A DNA stretch of 64,000 nucleotides, taken from contig NZ_LT745763.1 of assembly GCF_900166595.1 (NCBI RefSeq), forward strand, positions 3,533,333 through 3,597,332, read 5' to 3'. Below, piece after piece: positions 36,645 to 45,572 of the stretch; position 1 is the first letter of the stretch; every line of letters begins with the position of its first letter. Under the pieces are notes generated by a model. That model searched no databases. It had not been told where the DNA came from and saw nothing but the letters and a program-made list of their open reading frames with translations. This DNA is from Virgibacillus dokdonensis. Its GTDB lineage: Bacteria > Bacillota > Bacilli > Bacillales > Amphibacillaceae. A program made the translations under genes and the position numbers.

Positions 36645-36738
36645 AACACTTGGCTTACGACCATATTTTTTTTGGGATATAGCATCATCGTTTTCCGTAT
36701 AAGACAACCTTAAAGCTAAACATTAGATACTTTCCTAT
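36645..36738 (+). repeat. Dispersed repeat family B, copy 3 (degenerate)
   Basis: AACACTTGGCTTACGACC, ATCATCGTTTTCCGTATAAG, CCTTAAAG and ACTTTCCTAT occur in the family B order. The remainder of the gap 36541-36880 shows nothing recognisable. Confidence 0.5.
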
Positions 36739-36880
36739 CTACTTACTTTTAAACAAAAGCTAATAATATAGCATAGAGGTTGCTTAAAGTTGATCATTTC
36801 CCAATATTTTCATCGTTTGCACGCATGTAAAAATGTATATGGCACACTTGCGACAAGACAGTAATAACCGTTCCAACAGA

Positions 36881-37186
36881 TCATTTTCCTTTATTCATGT
36901 TTTGGTTATCTACTTCTTGCTGAACGGCAAAAGCTAAATCATCATTTCCAAATAACTGAAGCGCTTGAAGTACCGTTTCTGTTGCGATGAAATCAGCTTC
37001 TTCTTTGGGCACTGTCTCCTCCATCATTTCTTCCAACACTTTATTAGCTTGTTGATGAGGATACGCCTTTTTATACACTTCTAAAGCATCTACATCATAA
37101 TTGACACACCACTGCGCAAAAACTAAAATCATCATTCTTTCATTTTGCTCATAGTTTGCAATGACCGTTTTTTCTGTTTCGTTCAT
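36881..37186 (-). CDS. Conserved hypothetical protein, alpha-helical
   Basis: A 101-residue soluble protein I do not recognise. It is predicted helical and acidic, with MNETEKTVIANYEQNERMMI, VFAQWCVNYDVDALEVYKKA and FIATETVLQALQLFGNDDLA. A single Cys; no catalytic motif. ATG 37186 is preferred over ATG 37201 because GGTGGG lies 7 bases upstream. Its start sits 5 bases below the stop of the methyltransferase gene, so the two are translationally coupled and may work together. Confidence 0.7.
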   Translation of the reverse strand: MNETEKTVIANYEQNERMMILVFAQWCVNYDVDALEVYKKAYPHQQANKVLEEMMEETVPKEEADFIATETVLQALQLFGNDDLAFAVQQEVDNQNMNKGK

Positions 37187-37190
37187 ACGC

Positions 37191-37868
37191 TTACCCACCA
37201 TTTCTTAACATAAATATCCAAGAAAATGATAACGACTGTTGTAAATCAAGCGGCAAATGGTTATACATCTCCTTGCTAACACCTTGCTTTGGTACACCAT
37301 ATCCATCTACATATTCCAAATCTATATCCGTACAAAGCTGTTGAAATTCCCAAGGCATCATTGTATTACAAATGACTGTTTCCCCATGCAAGCGCGGATA
37401 ACTGTTCGCACGCGGTCCTGCAGTCGGTCCTAATATTCCTACACAGATATGTCCACCCTCTTTTACTACACGCTTTAACTCTTGCAACGCTTGCTTTGGA
37501 TTTTCCGTCCACTCCAAAACATTCATTGCCATAATGGCATCGAATGTATTTGTGGAAAAAGGAATCTTTTGTACATCTCCTTCCAATACATGGATGCTAT
37601 TTGGAAGTTTGTTCTTCGCATATTGTACCATCACCGAAGAAATGTCAATTGCAGCTACTTGATAACCTTGCTCATATAACTTATACGCACCATACCCATC
37701 ACCACAACCTATATCTAATACATGCTGATTAGTGCTCAGAAAACGACGCAAAAATGGGATAACAGCCTGCCTGCTTCCGGTTTCCCACATGTTTTTACTA
37801 CGTTCATTCCAAGTAACGGCACGCTCATCCCATTGCTTTGCAACCTCTCCATTCCAATTAAACCCCAT
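37191..37868 (-). CDS. Class I SAM-dependent methyltransferase
   Basis: A 225-residue soluble enzyme. SAM-binding motif I is VLDIGCGDGYGAYKLYEQG, motif II AAIDIS, then LEGDVQKIPFSTNTFDAIMA (post I) and LKRVVKEGGHICVGILGP. These are the UbiE/Methyltransf_11 landmarks. The C-terminal third, with HGETVICNTMMPWEFQQLC, should hold substrate specificity; the substrate is unknown. The start ATG 37868 lies behind GAGGGGG. It is the first of two coupled genes, with the helical protein at 36881. Confidence 0.87.
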   Translation of the reverse strand: MGFNWNGEVAKQWDERAVTWNERSKNMWETGSRQAVIPFLRRFLSTNQHVLDIGCGDGYGAYKLYEQGYQVAAIDISSVMVQYAKNKLPNSIHVLEGDVQKIPFSTNTFDAIMAMNVLEWTENPKQALQELKRVVKEGGHICVGILGPTAGPRANSYPRLHGETVICNTMMPWEFQQLCTDIDLEYVDGYGVPKQGVSKEMYNHLPLDLQQSLSFSWIFMLRNGG

Positions 37869-38213
37869 ATTACATCCCCCTCATTCCCCTTATCCTTGTT
37901 TCCATTATGCCTTTTATCCAGCTTTTTTTACAGTAAGATCTTAGATAAAATAATTTTTCAGAAAATTACGCTTACCGTTTTACAGAAACGCTTTCTTATA
38001 AATAGTGTAATAAAAAACATGCTAAGACCACAGAATGATATAATTGGGATTGAAGTTGACAGTAACTTTTACGAATGAAATAATTGTTTACGTTTGAGTG
38101 AAGCTTAAAATTGTTCTATGTCACCACAATGGACGGATTTTATCATTTACATAAAATGAAGTTGACATATCTACATGTGTGAGAAAAAATAAAACCGCAT
38201 CATTGTAGATTGT
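37869..38213. other. Divergent intergenic region
   Basis: About 345 bases between the methyltransferase (minus) and the AEC transporter (plus). AT-rich; no hairpin with T run, small gene or known repeat was recognised. Confidence 0.4.
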
Positions 38214-38228
38214 GAAAGGAGAAATAAT

Positions 38229-39152
38229 TTGGAAGCATTTTTAATAATAGTAAAGGATATTATTTTACCAGTTTTTATTATAATGGGATTAGGTTTTTTC
38301 TTACAAAAGAAATTTGACCTTGATTTACAGACGCTGGCAAAATTAAATATTTACTTTCTTGTTCCTGGGTTTATTTTTGTAAAACTATACGATACAACAT
38401 TTTCAGGGCAGCTCTTACTACAAATAGTCGTCTTTTTTATATTATTAATTTCCGTACTCTATATCGTAGCAACAATTACCGCGCGCCTTATAGGGTTTGA
38501 TAAATCAAAATCCACTACATTTTCTAATAGTATTCTTTTCTTTAATTCTGGTAATTATGGAGTTCCTGTCAACGATTTGGTGTTTAAAAGTGATCCTGTA
38601 GCGATGTCCATTCAAGTCATTATCTTAACCTTACAAAATATTCTACTATTTTCTTATGGCATTTTTTCCTTACAATCTATCCATATTGGTAAACTACGAG
38701 CACTATTCAGTTATTTTAAAATGCCCGTATTATACGCCATGCTAGCAGGAATTTTATTAAATATCGCAAATGTTTCCATTCCTTCTTTCGTTTGGGTTCC
38801 AGCTAATTATATAGCTGATGCAATGGTAGCTATGGCCCTACTTACTTTAGGTGCTCAAGTAGCTCAGCTTCGTTTAAGCTCCAGTTTGCCAACAGTTTAT
38901 ATCAGCTTAACTATTCGCCTCCTTCTCGGTCCAATCATTGCTCTTGGTATTATACGTATCTTACAACTAGATGGCATTATCGCTCAAGCTCTGTTCATTG
39001 CCTCAGCAATGCCCACAGCTGTGAACAGTTCGGTTATCGCTCAAGAATATAACAATCATCCAAATTTCGCCGCACAAATCGTTCTATTTTCCACCATTTT
39101 CAGTACGATTACGGTAACAGCGGTCATTTATTTATCAAGACATTTATTTTAA
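38229..39152 (+). CDS. AEC-family transporter
   Basis: An inner-membrane carrier of the auxin efflux carrier superfamily, 307 residues with about ten helices in two inverted five-helix repeats. Typical elements are KLNIYFLVPGFIFVKLY near the start, FFNSGNYGVPVNDLVF in repeat one, and MALLTLGAQVAQLRL and ASAMPTAVNSSVIAQEY in repeat two. Bacterial members export or import organic acids such as malate or malonate; the substrate here is unknown. The start is TTG 38229, with AAAGGAG 7 bases upstream. It converges on a small membrane gene. Confidence 0.88.
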   Translation: MEAFLIIVKDIILPVFIIMGLGFFLQKKFDLDLQTLAKLNIYFLVPGFIFVKLYDTTFSGQLLLQIVVFFILLISVLYIVATITARLIGFDKSKSTTFSNSILFFNSGNYGVPVNDLVFKSDPVAMSIQVIILTLQNILLFSYGIFSLQSIHIGKLRALFSYFKMPVLYAMLAGILLNIANVSIPSFVWVPANYIADAMVAMALLTLGAQVAQLRLSSSLPTVYISLTIRLLLGPIIALGIIRILQLDGIIAQALFIASAMPTAVNSSVIAQEYNNHPNFAAQIVLFSTIFSTITVTAVIYLSRHLF

Positions 39153-39156
39153 AAGA

Positions 39157-39414
39157 TCAGTTCGCAGGTATCTTCAAATATTTAGTAAAATATGCACCTA
39201 AAATAAACAAAGCAACAGTGATCCCAAAACTCACCAAACCGAGAAATTCAAAGAAGTAGGCAATGATATTTACAATTGATATGCAGAAAAAACAAATCGG
39301 TGTCAGCGCGCTTTTGATGCCTTTCACCCCTGCTCGTTTTCTTTTTTGTATCGTTACATATATTGCAATGATAAGTATCATTGCTAAACTTCCCCACATT
39401 ATGTCTGAAAACAA
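39157..39414 (-). CDS. Small three-helix membrane protein, unknown
   Basis: An 85-residue protein with three hydrophobic helices (IMWGSLAMILIIAIYVTI, LTPICFFCISIVNIIAYFF, LGLVSFGITVALFILGAYF) and a basic loop KRKRAGVKGIKS after the first. I do not recognise a named family. TTG 39414 is chosen because AGGAGG lies 9 bases upstream; the ATG at 39438 would put that site inside the coding region. Its stop is only 5 bases from the stop of the convergent AEC transporter gene. Confidence 0.65.
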   Translation of the reverse strand: MFSDIMWGSLAMILIIAIYVTIQKRKRAGVKGIKSALTPICFFCISIVNIIAYFFEFLGLVSFGITVALFILGAYFTKYLKIPAN

Positions 39415-39588
39415 TGCTATAAGCCTCCTGTGTTTCAAGATGTTACTTTCCTATATCATATCAAATTTCCCCTGTTAGAAAAACATACCATATCGCAAAT
39501 CTTAAAAAGTCACCATAACCCACTAATTGGTTTATAAAAACTGCTTTGGCTTCTTTATTTAAAATGGTTTCACTTCTCCTTTCTCTCC

Positions 39589-39648
39589 TCCTTATTATAA
39601 CTATGTAACAATAGTACTTGAACTATTGTTACATAGTTATAATAAGGA
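39589..39648. repeat. Perfect 27-bp inverted repeat (long hairpin)
   Basis: The left arm starts TCCTTATTATAACTATG (39589), the right arm ends at 39648 as its exact reverse complement, and the loop is ACTTGA (39616-39621). No mismatch in 27 bp. No T run directly follows, so it is not a plain terminator. It lies in a 600-bp gap. Confidence 0.9.
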
Positions 39649-39888
39649 ATTTTTCAATTGGTTTTATTTGAATAGAAAGGAAAGGAGTGTATTTCAACCA
39701 AGCAACCAAAAAAGGTTCGATAATGCAAGTATTTTCATTTCCCTGTTAAATTTAGTTAATTTACCTTTTTACGTACAAATCATCGTGTTATAATGGGGAC
39801 TGTTAAAGAGGTTGGGTCATACATTCGTATAAAGAGAGCCTTCCATCAGCGGGTATTTCTTTTATTTCCACTGATTATTAGGCGGATT

Positions 39889-39955
39889 GAGGTGCTGTTA
39901 TCTCCCTCATAGACTCGTTCCAGCTCGACAGTCTTACAGCAACTTATATCTGGTA
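39889..39955 (+). repeat. Dispersed repeat family C, copy 3
   Basis: Starts AGGTGCTGTTATCTCC and ends CTTACAGCAACTTATATCTGG minus its last base at the boundary. It shares inverted ends and the TCTTACAGC tail with the other copies, and lies in the leader of the BCCT gene behind a TATAAT box (39789-39794). Confidence 0.55.
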
Positions 39956-40028
39956 TAAAAGGTTAGCTTATTTTTAATGCTATTGGATTTGAACCTCTAT
40001 TCTAGAAGAGATGAGGGTGTGATATTTT

Positions 40029-41513
40029 TTGTGGAAACGTAATATTGTTTTATGGATTTCGTTAGCGTTAAGTAGTTTATTTGTAGTTGTAGGTGTTGTA
40101 TTTAATCAATGGTTAGGAGAAAAAGCGGCAATCTTCTTAGACTTTGCAGTCACTTATTTCAATTGGTTTTATTTGCTTGTTGGATCTCTGTTTGTTTTCA
40201 TATGCGTTTTTTTAATTTTTTCAAAATACGGAAATATCAGACTTGGAAAAGATACAGATAAACCAGATTTTAGTACTACCGCTTGGATTTCGATGCTTTT
40301 TAGTGCGGGAATGGGGGTAGGTCTAGTATTTTGGGGGGTAGCAGAACCAGTAAAACATTATTTATTCCCACCATACGGGGAAGGTGGAACGATAGAATCT
40401 GCAAATAATGCAATGACATATACATTCTTTCATTGGGGATTGCACCCTTGGGCCCTCTTTGGAATCGTAGCATTAAGCTTAGCTTATTTCCATTTTCGAA
40501 AAGGTTTACCTTCAGCGATCAGCTCTATTTTCTATCCTATTATAGGTGACAAAATTCATACGAACATAGGCAAAACAATCGACGTACTGTCGGTTTTTAT
40601 TACGGCAGTAGGCATTTCTAGTACGTTTGGTTTAAGTACATTACAAATAGCTAGTGGCATGGAAGCACGATGGGGCATTGAAAATACATTTAGTACGCAG
40701 CTGATGATTATTAGTTTTGCAACAATCATTTTTTTAATATCTTCATCGACTGGCGTTAATCGCGGCATCAGATATATTTCTAGCTTAAATGTAATTCTAT
40801 TATTTACTTTAATGCTTTCTGTTTTTCTCATCGGTCCAACAAAACAAATTTTAGAAATTTTTATTAGCTCTACAGGAAGTTATCTTGGTAACATCGTTCC
40901 AATGGGGTTGAAAATGGAACCATTTGATCAAAAAGCAAACAATTGGATCGGCTCATGGACGGTATTTTATTGGGCATGGTGGACAACATGGGCACCGTTT
41001 GTTGGTTCATTTATTGCTAGAATTTCTAAAGGGAGAACGATTAAAGAGTTCGTCATTGGTGTGTTAGTCGTTCCGTCTTTAATTTCTTTCGTCTGGTTCT
41101 CGATACTCGGTGGAAGTGCCATCCACTTCATTCATGAGTTTCAAAATACTGGCTTAGCAGATAGTATTAATGCTGATGTAAATGCGGCTCTGTTTGCTTT
41201 TTTTAACGAAATACCTTTAGGACCTATTTTAAGCGTATTAGCAATTATACTTATCTTTTCATTTTTTATTACTTCTGCTGACTCTGCAACTTTTGTACTT
41301 GGCATGCTAAGTGATAAAGGAAATTTAAATCCATCTAATCGAATTAAAATGACATGGGGAATTATTTCTTCTGGATCTGCTATTGTATTTTTATTAGCTG
41401 GTGGATTAGATGCCGTAAAAACGATCTCCATTGTAGTAGCTTCACCTTTTACCATTATGATGTTGTTTATTTGTTACAGCCTTATAAAATCATTAAAACG
41501 TGAATTTAAATAA
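40029..41513 (+). CDS. BCCT-family osmolyte transporter (betaine/choline/carnitine)
   Basis: A sodium-coupled symporter for quaternary ammonium osmoprotectants, 494 residues with 12 helices (OpuD of B. subtilis 512). Family signatures are AGMGVGLVFWGVAEPVKHY, FHWGLHPWA in helices 3-4 and the Trp-rich WAWWTTWAPFVGSFIARISK in helices 8-9, then GRTIKEF. The Trp residues form the cation-pi box for trimethylammonium groups. A tail of fewer than 10 residues suggests no large osmosensing domain. The start is TTG 40029, behind a GAGGGTG site about 10 bases away. OpuD-like glycine betaine uptake is most likely, but BetT-like choline transport is possible. Confidence 0.9.
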   Translation: MWKRNIVLWISLALSSLFVVVGVVFNQWLGEKAAIFLDFAVTYFNWFYLLVGSLFVFICVFLIFSKYGNIRLGKDTDKPDFSTTAWISMLFSAGMGVGLVFWGVAEPVKHYLFPPYGEGGTIESANNAMTYTFFHWGLHPWALFGIVALSLAYFHFRKGLPSAISSIFYPIIGDKIHTNIGKTIDVLSVFITAVGISSTFGLSTLQIASGMEARWGIENTFSTQLMIISFATIIFLISSSTGVNRGIRYISSLNVILLFTLMLSVFLIGPTKQILEIFISSTGSYLGNIVPMGLKMEPFDQKANNWIGSWTVFYWAWWTTWAPFVGSFIARISKGRTIKEFVIGVLVVPSLISFVWFSILGGSAIHFIHEFQNTGLADSINADVNAALFAFFNEIPLGPILSVLAIILIFSFFITSADSATFVLGMLSDKGNLNPSNRIKMTWGIISSGSAIVFLLAGGLDAVKTISIVVASPFTIMMLFICYSLIKSLKREFK

Positions 41514-41522
41514 AATAGCTAA

Positions 41523-41614
41523 TTAGAAAAACTTGGCTTGTCGTCACGTCTTTATGACGATAGACATCGTTTTTATTATACTATAAACCTTAAATTTTAT
41601 GCTTTCCTATAGTG
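41523..41614 (+). repeat. Dispersed repeat family B, copy 4
   Basis: TTAGAAAAACTTGGCTTGTC, TTTATGACGA, CATCGTTTTT, ACTATAAACCTTAAATTTTA, GCTTTCCTATAG: a nearly complete consensus. It begins 10 bases after the BCCT stop codon. Confidence 0.75.
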
Positions 41615-41620
41615 GAACAA

Positions 41621-41705
41621 ATATACAGGTTGTTACCTCCCGCTCAGAATCGCACTTTATATTTTATCAACTTATGAAGCGGGAGTTGGCACAACCTGAT
41701 ATGCA
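41621..41705 (-). terminator. Long stem-loop at the end of the GalNAc cluster
   Basis: ACAGGTTGT and ACCTCCCGCT pair with AGCGGGAGTTGG and ACAACCTGAT across about 40 bases. It ends the minus-strand cluster, but a T run is lacking. Confidence 0.5.
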
Positions 41706-41714
41706 GCATTGCAT

Positions 41715-42647
41715 TTAAACCCATTCCTCTACTTTCATCTGCTCTGTGCACCAAGCAACTTTCGTTATATCAACATATCCTGTCTGCTCTTCCATTGCGT
41801 TTAATACACCCATAGCTAAACCGAATCTGATCAGTTTTTCACCTGAAAGTTGTCTAGCTAATCCGGTGGCAAAGCCGGCAATGACAGAATCACCGGAACC
41901 AACTGGATTAGCAGCATTAATTTTCGGAGAATGTACGCGATATACCTTATCTTTATGTTTTACAACCGCTCCTTGTTCTCCCATCGTAATAACAACCCAG
42001 TCAACTCCATCAAATAATGCTGACTGAACAGCTACTTTCACATCTTCTATATCTAGCTTTCCTTCTCCAAGCAGGTCAGCTAGCTCATCTTGGTTTGGCT
42101 TAATCAAATAAGGGACTGTATCCCCTTGCAACGAACGTGCTAATAAATCACCTTTGGTATCCAATAACACCGGAATGCCAACTTCATTTGCGATAGCCAA
42201 CATTTGCTCATAGTAATTTTCCTGTAACCCTTTTGGTAGACTACCAGAAATGGTTATCCAATTTGCTTGTTTCGCTTGCTCACGAAATTGACGTAAAAAT
42301 TGACTAGCTTCTTCTTGCTGAATAACTGGGCCATCCTCTAATATTTCCGTTTGTTTTCCATTATGAATCATTGCAATACAGTTTCTCGTATCTCCAACAA
42401 CTGGCATAAAGCCATTTTCAATATTTAATCGTTTTAATTCGCTGTTAATAAAATCTCCTAAACTACCACCAAGAAAACCTGTAGCACTAACCTTCTCATC
42501 AAGCTGACGAATAACCCTTGCTACATTGAGTCCTTTTCCACCAGCTGTTTTTCTAACATCCGTAACGCGATTTACTGTATCTATGTTAAATTCTGATAAG
42601 CGATATTGAATATCTACGGACGGATTTAAGGTAATCGTCAAAATCAA
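41715..42647 (-). CDS. PfkB-family sugar-phosphate kinase, probable tagatose-6-phosphate kinase
   Basis: Phosphorylates a ketohexose phosphate to the 1,6-bisphosphate. 310 residues, the usual size of LacC/FruK. N-terminal TITLNPSVDIQYRLSEF and KTAGGKGLNVARVIRQL, and C-terminal NPVGSGDSVIAGFATGLA (catalytic Asp, anion hole) are the PfkB signatures. 1-phosphofructokinase and tagatose-6-phosphate kinase are alike in sequence; the neighbouring GalNAc genes favour the latter. The start is TTG 42647 behind AGGAGGA. It is last in the cluster, separated from the aldolase gene by a family B repeat. Confidence 0.88.
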   Translation of the reverse strand: MILTITLNPSVDIQYRLSEFNIDTVNRVTDVRKTAGGKGLNVARVIRQLDEKVSATGFLGGSLGDFINSELKRLNIENGFMPVVGDTRNCIAMIHNGKQTEILEDGPVIQQEEASQFLRQFREQAKQANWITISGSLPKGLQENYYEQMLAIANEVGIPVLLDTKGDLLARSLQGDTVPYLIKPNQDELADLLGEGKLDIEDVKVAVQSALFDGVDWVVITMGEQGAVVKHKDKVYRVHSPKINAANPVGSGDSVIAGFATGLARQLSGEKLIRFGLAMGVLNAMEEQTGYVDITKVAWCTEQMKVEEWV

Positions 42648-42735
42648 ATTTATTCCTCCTCATTGGGATCTTTTCCAATGCATATCTTTAAAACTTAGCC
42701 TAACTCTATTCAGTATGGCAAAATCTTTGTTTTTT

Positions 42736-42823
42736 TATAGAGAAACGACCTGATCCCTTATAGCGAAATACGCCATCGTTTTTCTTATACAATAAGCCTA
42801 AAATATTATACTTTTATACCGTA
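42736..42823 (+). repeat. Dispersed repeat family B, copy 5 (diverged)
   Basis: TAGAGAAACGACCTG.. at the left, then the conserved ACGCCATCGTTTTTCTTATA, AATAAGCCTAAAATATTATA and TTTTATACCGTA. It lies between the aldolase and kinase genes. Confidence 0.65.
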
Positions 42824-42957
42824 TGAAAAAATGCTGCAAAATCTGTCCTTCGTTTAAGATTTATTTTTACGATCATCGTTTCCATAGTAGACCCAGCCAG
42901 TCCATCTGCATAATTAGAGGCAAGAGCATAGATTTTCTTACCTCTATTGCTTCCCTT

Positions 42958-43815
42958 TTATGCTTTACCTGCACTCATACAAATTTCAATTTTACCTTTT
43001 ACTGCAGCTTTCATTTTTTCTTTAGCAGGCGTCATATACTTCCTTGGATCTGTTTCATTTGAGTGCTCGATTAAATGCTCACGAAGCCCTTCTGAAAACG
43101 GAATCTTAAGTTCTGTAGAAATATTGACCTTCGCACATCCTAAAGCAATACACTTTTGTACATCTGCTTTTGATATTCCAGAGGCCCCGTGGAGAACGAT
43201 TGGTACTGTCGCTACATCGTTAATTTTTTCAAGCCGTTTAAAATCAAGTTGAGGTTCGGTTTCATACAAGCCATGGCCTGTACCAATTGCTACTGCTAAA
43301 GAATCGACACCGGTTCTTTCGATAAATTCCACTACGGTATCTGGGTCCGTATATGCCGCATCTTTCGCTTCAACTACTAGATCATCTTCCTGACCTACTA
43401 ATTTACCTAATTCTCCTTCTACTGTTGCTCCATAAGCATGTGCTTTTTCGACTACTTTTTTTGTAATAGCAATATTTTCTTCAAATGTATGATGCGAACC
43501 ATCAATCATCACCGATTTGGTTCCTAATTCAAGAGATTCAACAATAGATTCATATGTTTCATGATGATCAAGGTGTAAGGCAATTGGAATATCATGGAGC
43601 TTGGCTGCTACTTCTGCAATAGCTTGTACATATGCTCTACCAGCGTACTTCATCGTTCCAGGTGTCTCTGCCAAAATAACAGGGGACTTCATTTCTGCTG
43701 CTGTTTCTACAACTGTTTGGATTGTTTCTAAATTATGAATATTAAAGGCTGGAACGGCATATCCTTCGTTTCTAGCTTTGATAAGCATTTCTTTTGTGTT
43801 TTGGACATATCCCAT
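42958..43815 (-). CDS. kbaY: Class II aldolase, tagatose-1,6-bisphosphate type
   Basis: Zn-dependent cleavage of tagatose 1,6-bisphosphate to dihydroxyacetone phosphate and glyceraldehyde 3-phosphate. 285 residues. Zn-binding His in IALHLDHHETYE, the EGELG loop, AIGTGHGLYETEPQLDF, and VLHGASGISKADVQKCI and KVNISTELKIPF for substrate binding. This shape fits GatY/KbaY/AgaY; fructose-bisphosphate aldolase is an alternative on sequence alone, and cluster context supports tagatose. ATG 43815 has GAGGAG 8 bases upstream, better than GTG 43830, which overlaps that site. It starts 11 bases after the nagA stop. Confidence 0.9.
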   Translation of the reverse strand: MGYVQNTKEMLIKARNEGYAVPAFNIHNLETIQTVVETAAEMKSPVILAETPGTMKYAGRAYVQAIAEVAAKLHDIPIALHLDHHETYESIVESLELGTKSVMIDGSHHTFEENIAITKKVVEKAHAYGATVEGELGKLVGQEDDLVVEAKDAAYTDPDTVVEFIERTGVDSLAVAIGTGHGLYETEPQLDFKRLEKINDVATVPIVLHGASGISKADVQKCIALGCAKVNISTELKIPFSEGLREHLIEHSNETDPRKYMTPAKEKMKAAVKGKIEICMSAGKA

Positions 43816-43826
43816 CGTAAAACTCC

Positions 43827-44984
43827 TCACTTCTCGTTGTTTTTTTGATATTTAATTTCGCCACTAATGACAGTAGCTTGAATATGGTACTGCTCATCTA
43901 TGACGACATAATCGGCATATTTTCCTGGACGTATGCTTCCTAGTTCCTGTTCACGACCTAAGCTATGAGCGGGACTTAGACTAGCTAAATGCCAAGCTTC
44001 ACCCCATGTGCGATCAGACCATTGACTCAAGTTTTTAATCGCATCCTTTAGAATTAACGTACTTCCAGCTAAAGAACCGGTTTCTGTCCGCGCAATCCCA
44101 TTTCGCATTACAACAGGGAATTCGCCTAACTGATAACTTCCATCTGGCATAAGCCCTGCACGCATGCAGTCCGTAATTAGAACAGTACGATCGCCTTTCA
44201 CTCGCCAAGTAAAAGCTGCGACATCAGGATGTACATGATGCCCATCACAAATTAATTCAACAAACGCTTGTTTAGCCATTAAGGCTGATCCAGCTACTCC
44301 CGGATTCCGGTGATGAAAACCAGCCATCCCGTTAAATAAATGAACAAATGTATTTGCTCCTGCTCCAATAGCAGCTTTACAGCAATCATAATCTGCATTG
44401 CTGTGACCAAGGCTTACTTTTACATTTGCTTCCGTTAATGCAGTAATAAATTCTTTAGATCCTTTCCGTTCTGGTGCTAGCGCAATTTTCACGATAGAAC
44501 CACCCGCAAGCTTTTGCCATTTTGTAAACATTTCTAAGTCAGGATCACGAAAATAAATAGGGTTTTGAGCCCCTTTATGCTTTTCTGTAAAAAAAGGTCC
44601 TTCTAAATAAATCCCCTCTGACTGCGCTCCAGACAGCCCTTCCTCCGTCGCCTCCACAATCGCTGCTATAGATTGTTCCAAGTTTTCGGAAGAGGACGTT
44701 AATGTCGTTGGTAGAAACCGCGTTACCCCAAGCGGCAACAAAGCTTCTGAAATTTGCTGCACAGCTTCTTTTGTCCCATCCATAATGTCATAGCCATTGA
44801 CACCATGAATATGTGTATCAAATAACCCAGGAGCGATGGTATAACCGCTCCAATCCACGATATTAGCTTGTGTAGTAAGGCTTTTCTTCCATTCGCCAAA
44901 ACGTCCATGATCAATGGAAAGATAACCTGGACCTTCCAACCTATCTTCTAATAAAAATTGATCTGCCTTTATATAATATTGCAT
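43827..44984 (-). CDS. nagA: N-acetylhexosamine-6-phosphate deacetylase (NagA/AgaA)
   Basis: Removes acetate from GalNAc-6-P or GlcNAc-6-P. 385 residues, an amidohydrolase. Metal and substrate residues: GLFDTHIHGVNGYDIMDGT (HxH), LEGPFF (catalytic-site Glu), SLGHSNAD, FVHLFNGMAGFHHR, CDGHHVHPD and the catalytic Asp in LITDCMRAG. In this cluster the natural substrate is most likely GalNAc-6-P (AgaA role); dual use is common. The start ATG 44984 has an AAAGGAAG site 9 bases upstream. Part of the minus-strand GalNAc cluster, after the PTS genes. Confidence 0.92.
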   Translation of the reverse strand: MQYYIKADQFLLEDRLEGPGYLSIDHGRFGEWKKSLTTQANIVDWSGYTIAPGLFDTHIHGVNGYDIMDGTKEAVQQISEALLPLGVTRFLPTTLTSSSENLEQSIAAIVEATEEGLSGAQSEGIYLEGPFFTEKHKGAQNPIYFRDPDLEMFTKWQKLAGGSIVKIALAPERKGSKEFITALTEANVKVSLGHSNADYDCCKAAIGAGANTFVHLFNGMAGFHHRNPGVAGSALMAKQAFVELICDGHHVHPDVAAFTWRVKGDRTVLITDCMRAGLMPDGSYQLGEFPVVMRNGIARTETGSLAGSTLILKDAIKNLSQWSDRTWGEAWHLASLSPAHSLGREQELGSIRPGKYADYVVIDEQYHIQATVISGEIKYQKNNEK

Positions 44985-45028
44985 TCCTTACACTTCCTTT
45001 AAATTGGGTACGAATGAATAGGTTATTT

Positions 45029-45117
45029 TAGAAAAATTTGGCTTATTGATATAGCTTTGTGCGAAAAACGTTGTTGTTTTACTTATGCAATAAACCGTAT
45101 CGTGTAAAAGCTTTATA
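45029..45117 (+). repeat. Dispersed repeat family B, copy 6
   Basis: TTTAGAAAAATTTGGCTTATTG, AAAAACGTTGTTGTTTTACT, ATGCAATAAACC..: family B, reaching into the last codons of the EIIA gene on the opposite strand. Confidence 0.65.
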
Positions 45118-45529
45118 TGCCGTCCAAATCCTCTTCTTTTTTCTTTTTCGCGATTTCAAACGATTTAATGTTTGTTTGTCCTTCATATAAAGCATGTTGT
45201 ACAAAATCATCTAGGTTTTGTTCCCTTTGGAATAAACTGCTTAATAGCATTGGTGAATTGGTTCCGCCAATTACCCTTACATTACCCTTTGATGCAGCAA
45301 TTTTAGAACTTATGTTAAAGGGTGTGCCTCCTGCTAAATCCGCAAAACAAACAACACCACTTCCATATTCAACCTCAGCCATTGCTACTATTAAATCATG
45401 CTCCAATTGTTCTTGATTTTCATGAAAAGGAACTATTTTTAACCCTTCTACATCTCCTGCTATCAAACGAATAGATTCATACATCCCCTCAGGATAAGAA
45501 CCATGTCCAGTTATTATAATGCCAATCAT
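45113..45529 (-). CDS. agaF: PTS mannose-family EIIA component (AgaF-like)
   Basis: Cytoplasmic phosphocarrier of the GalNAc phosphotransferase system. 138 residues. The phosphorylated His is H9 in MIGIIITGHGSYPEGM; VVCFADLAGGTPFN and VIGGTNSPMLLSSLF complete the EIIA-Man fold. ATG 45529 is chosen because AAAGGGTG lies 6 bases upstream; TTG 45547 has no site. It follows the EIID gene by about 43 bases and is the last PTS gene. Confidence 0.9.
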   Translation of the reverse strand: MIGIIITGHGSYPEGMYESIRLIAGDVEGLKIVPFHENQEQLEHDLIVAMAEVEYGSGVVCFADLAGGTPFNISSKIAASKGNVRVIGGTNSPMLLSSLFQREQNLDDFVQHALYEGQTNIKSFEIAKKKKEEDLDGI

Positions 45530-45572
45530 TGTGTGCACCCTTTCCAATTTTAAATTCCATTACTCTCTACAC

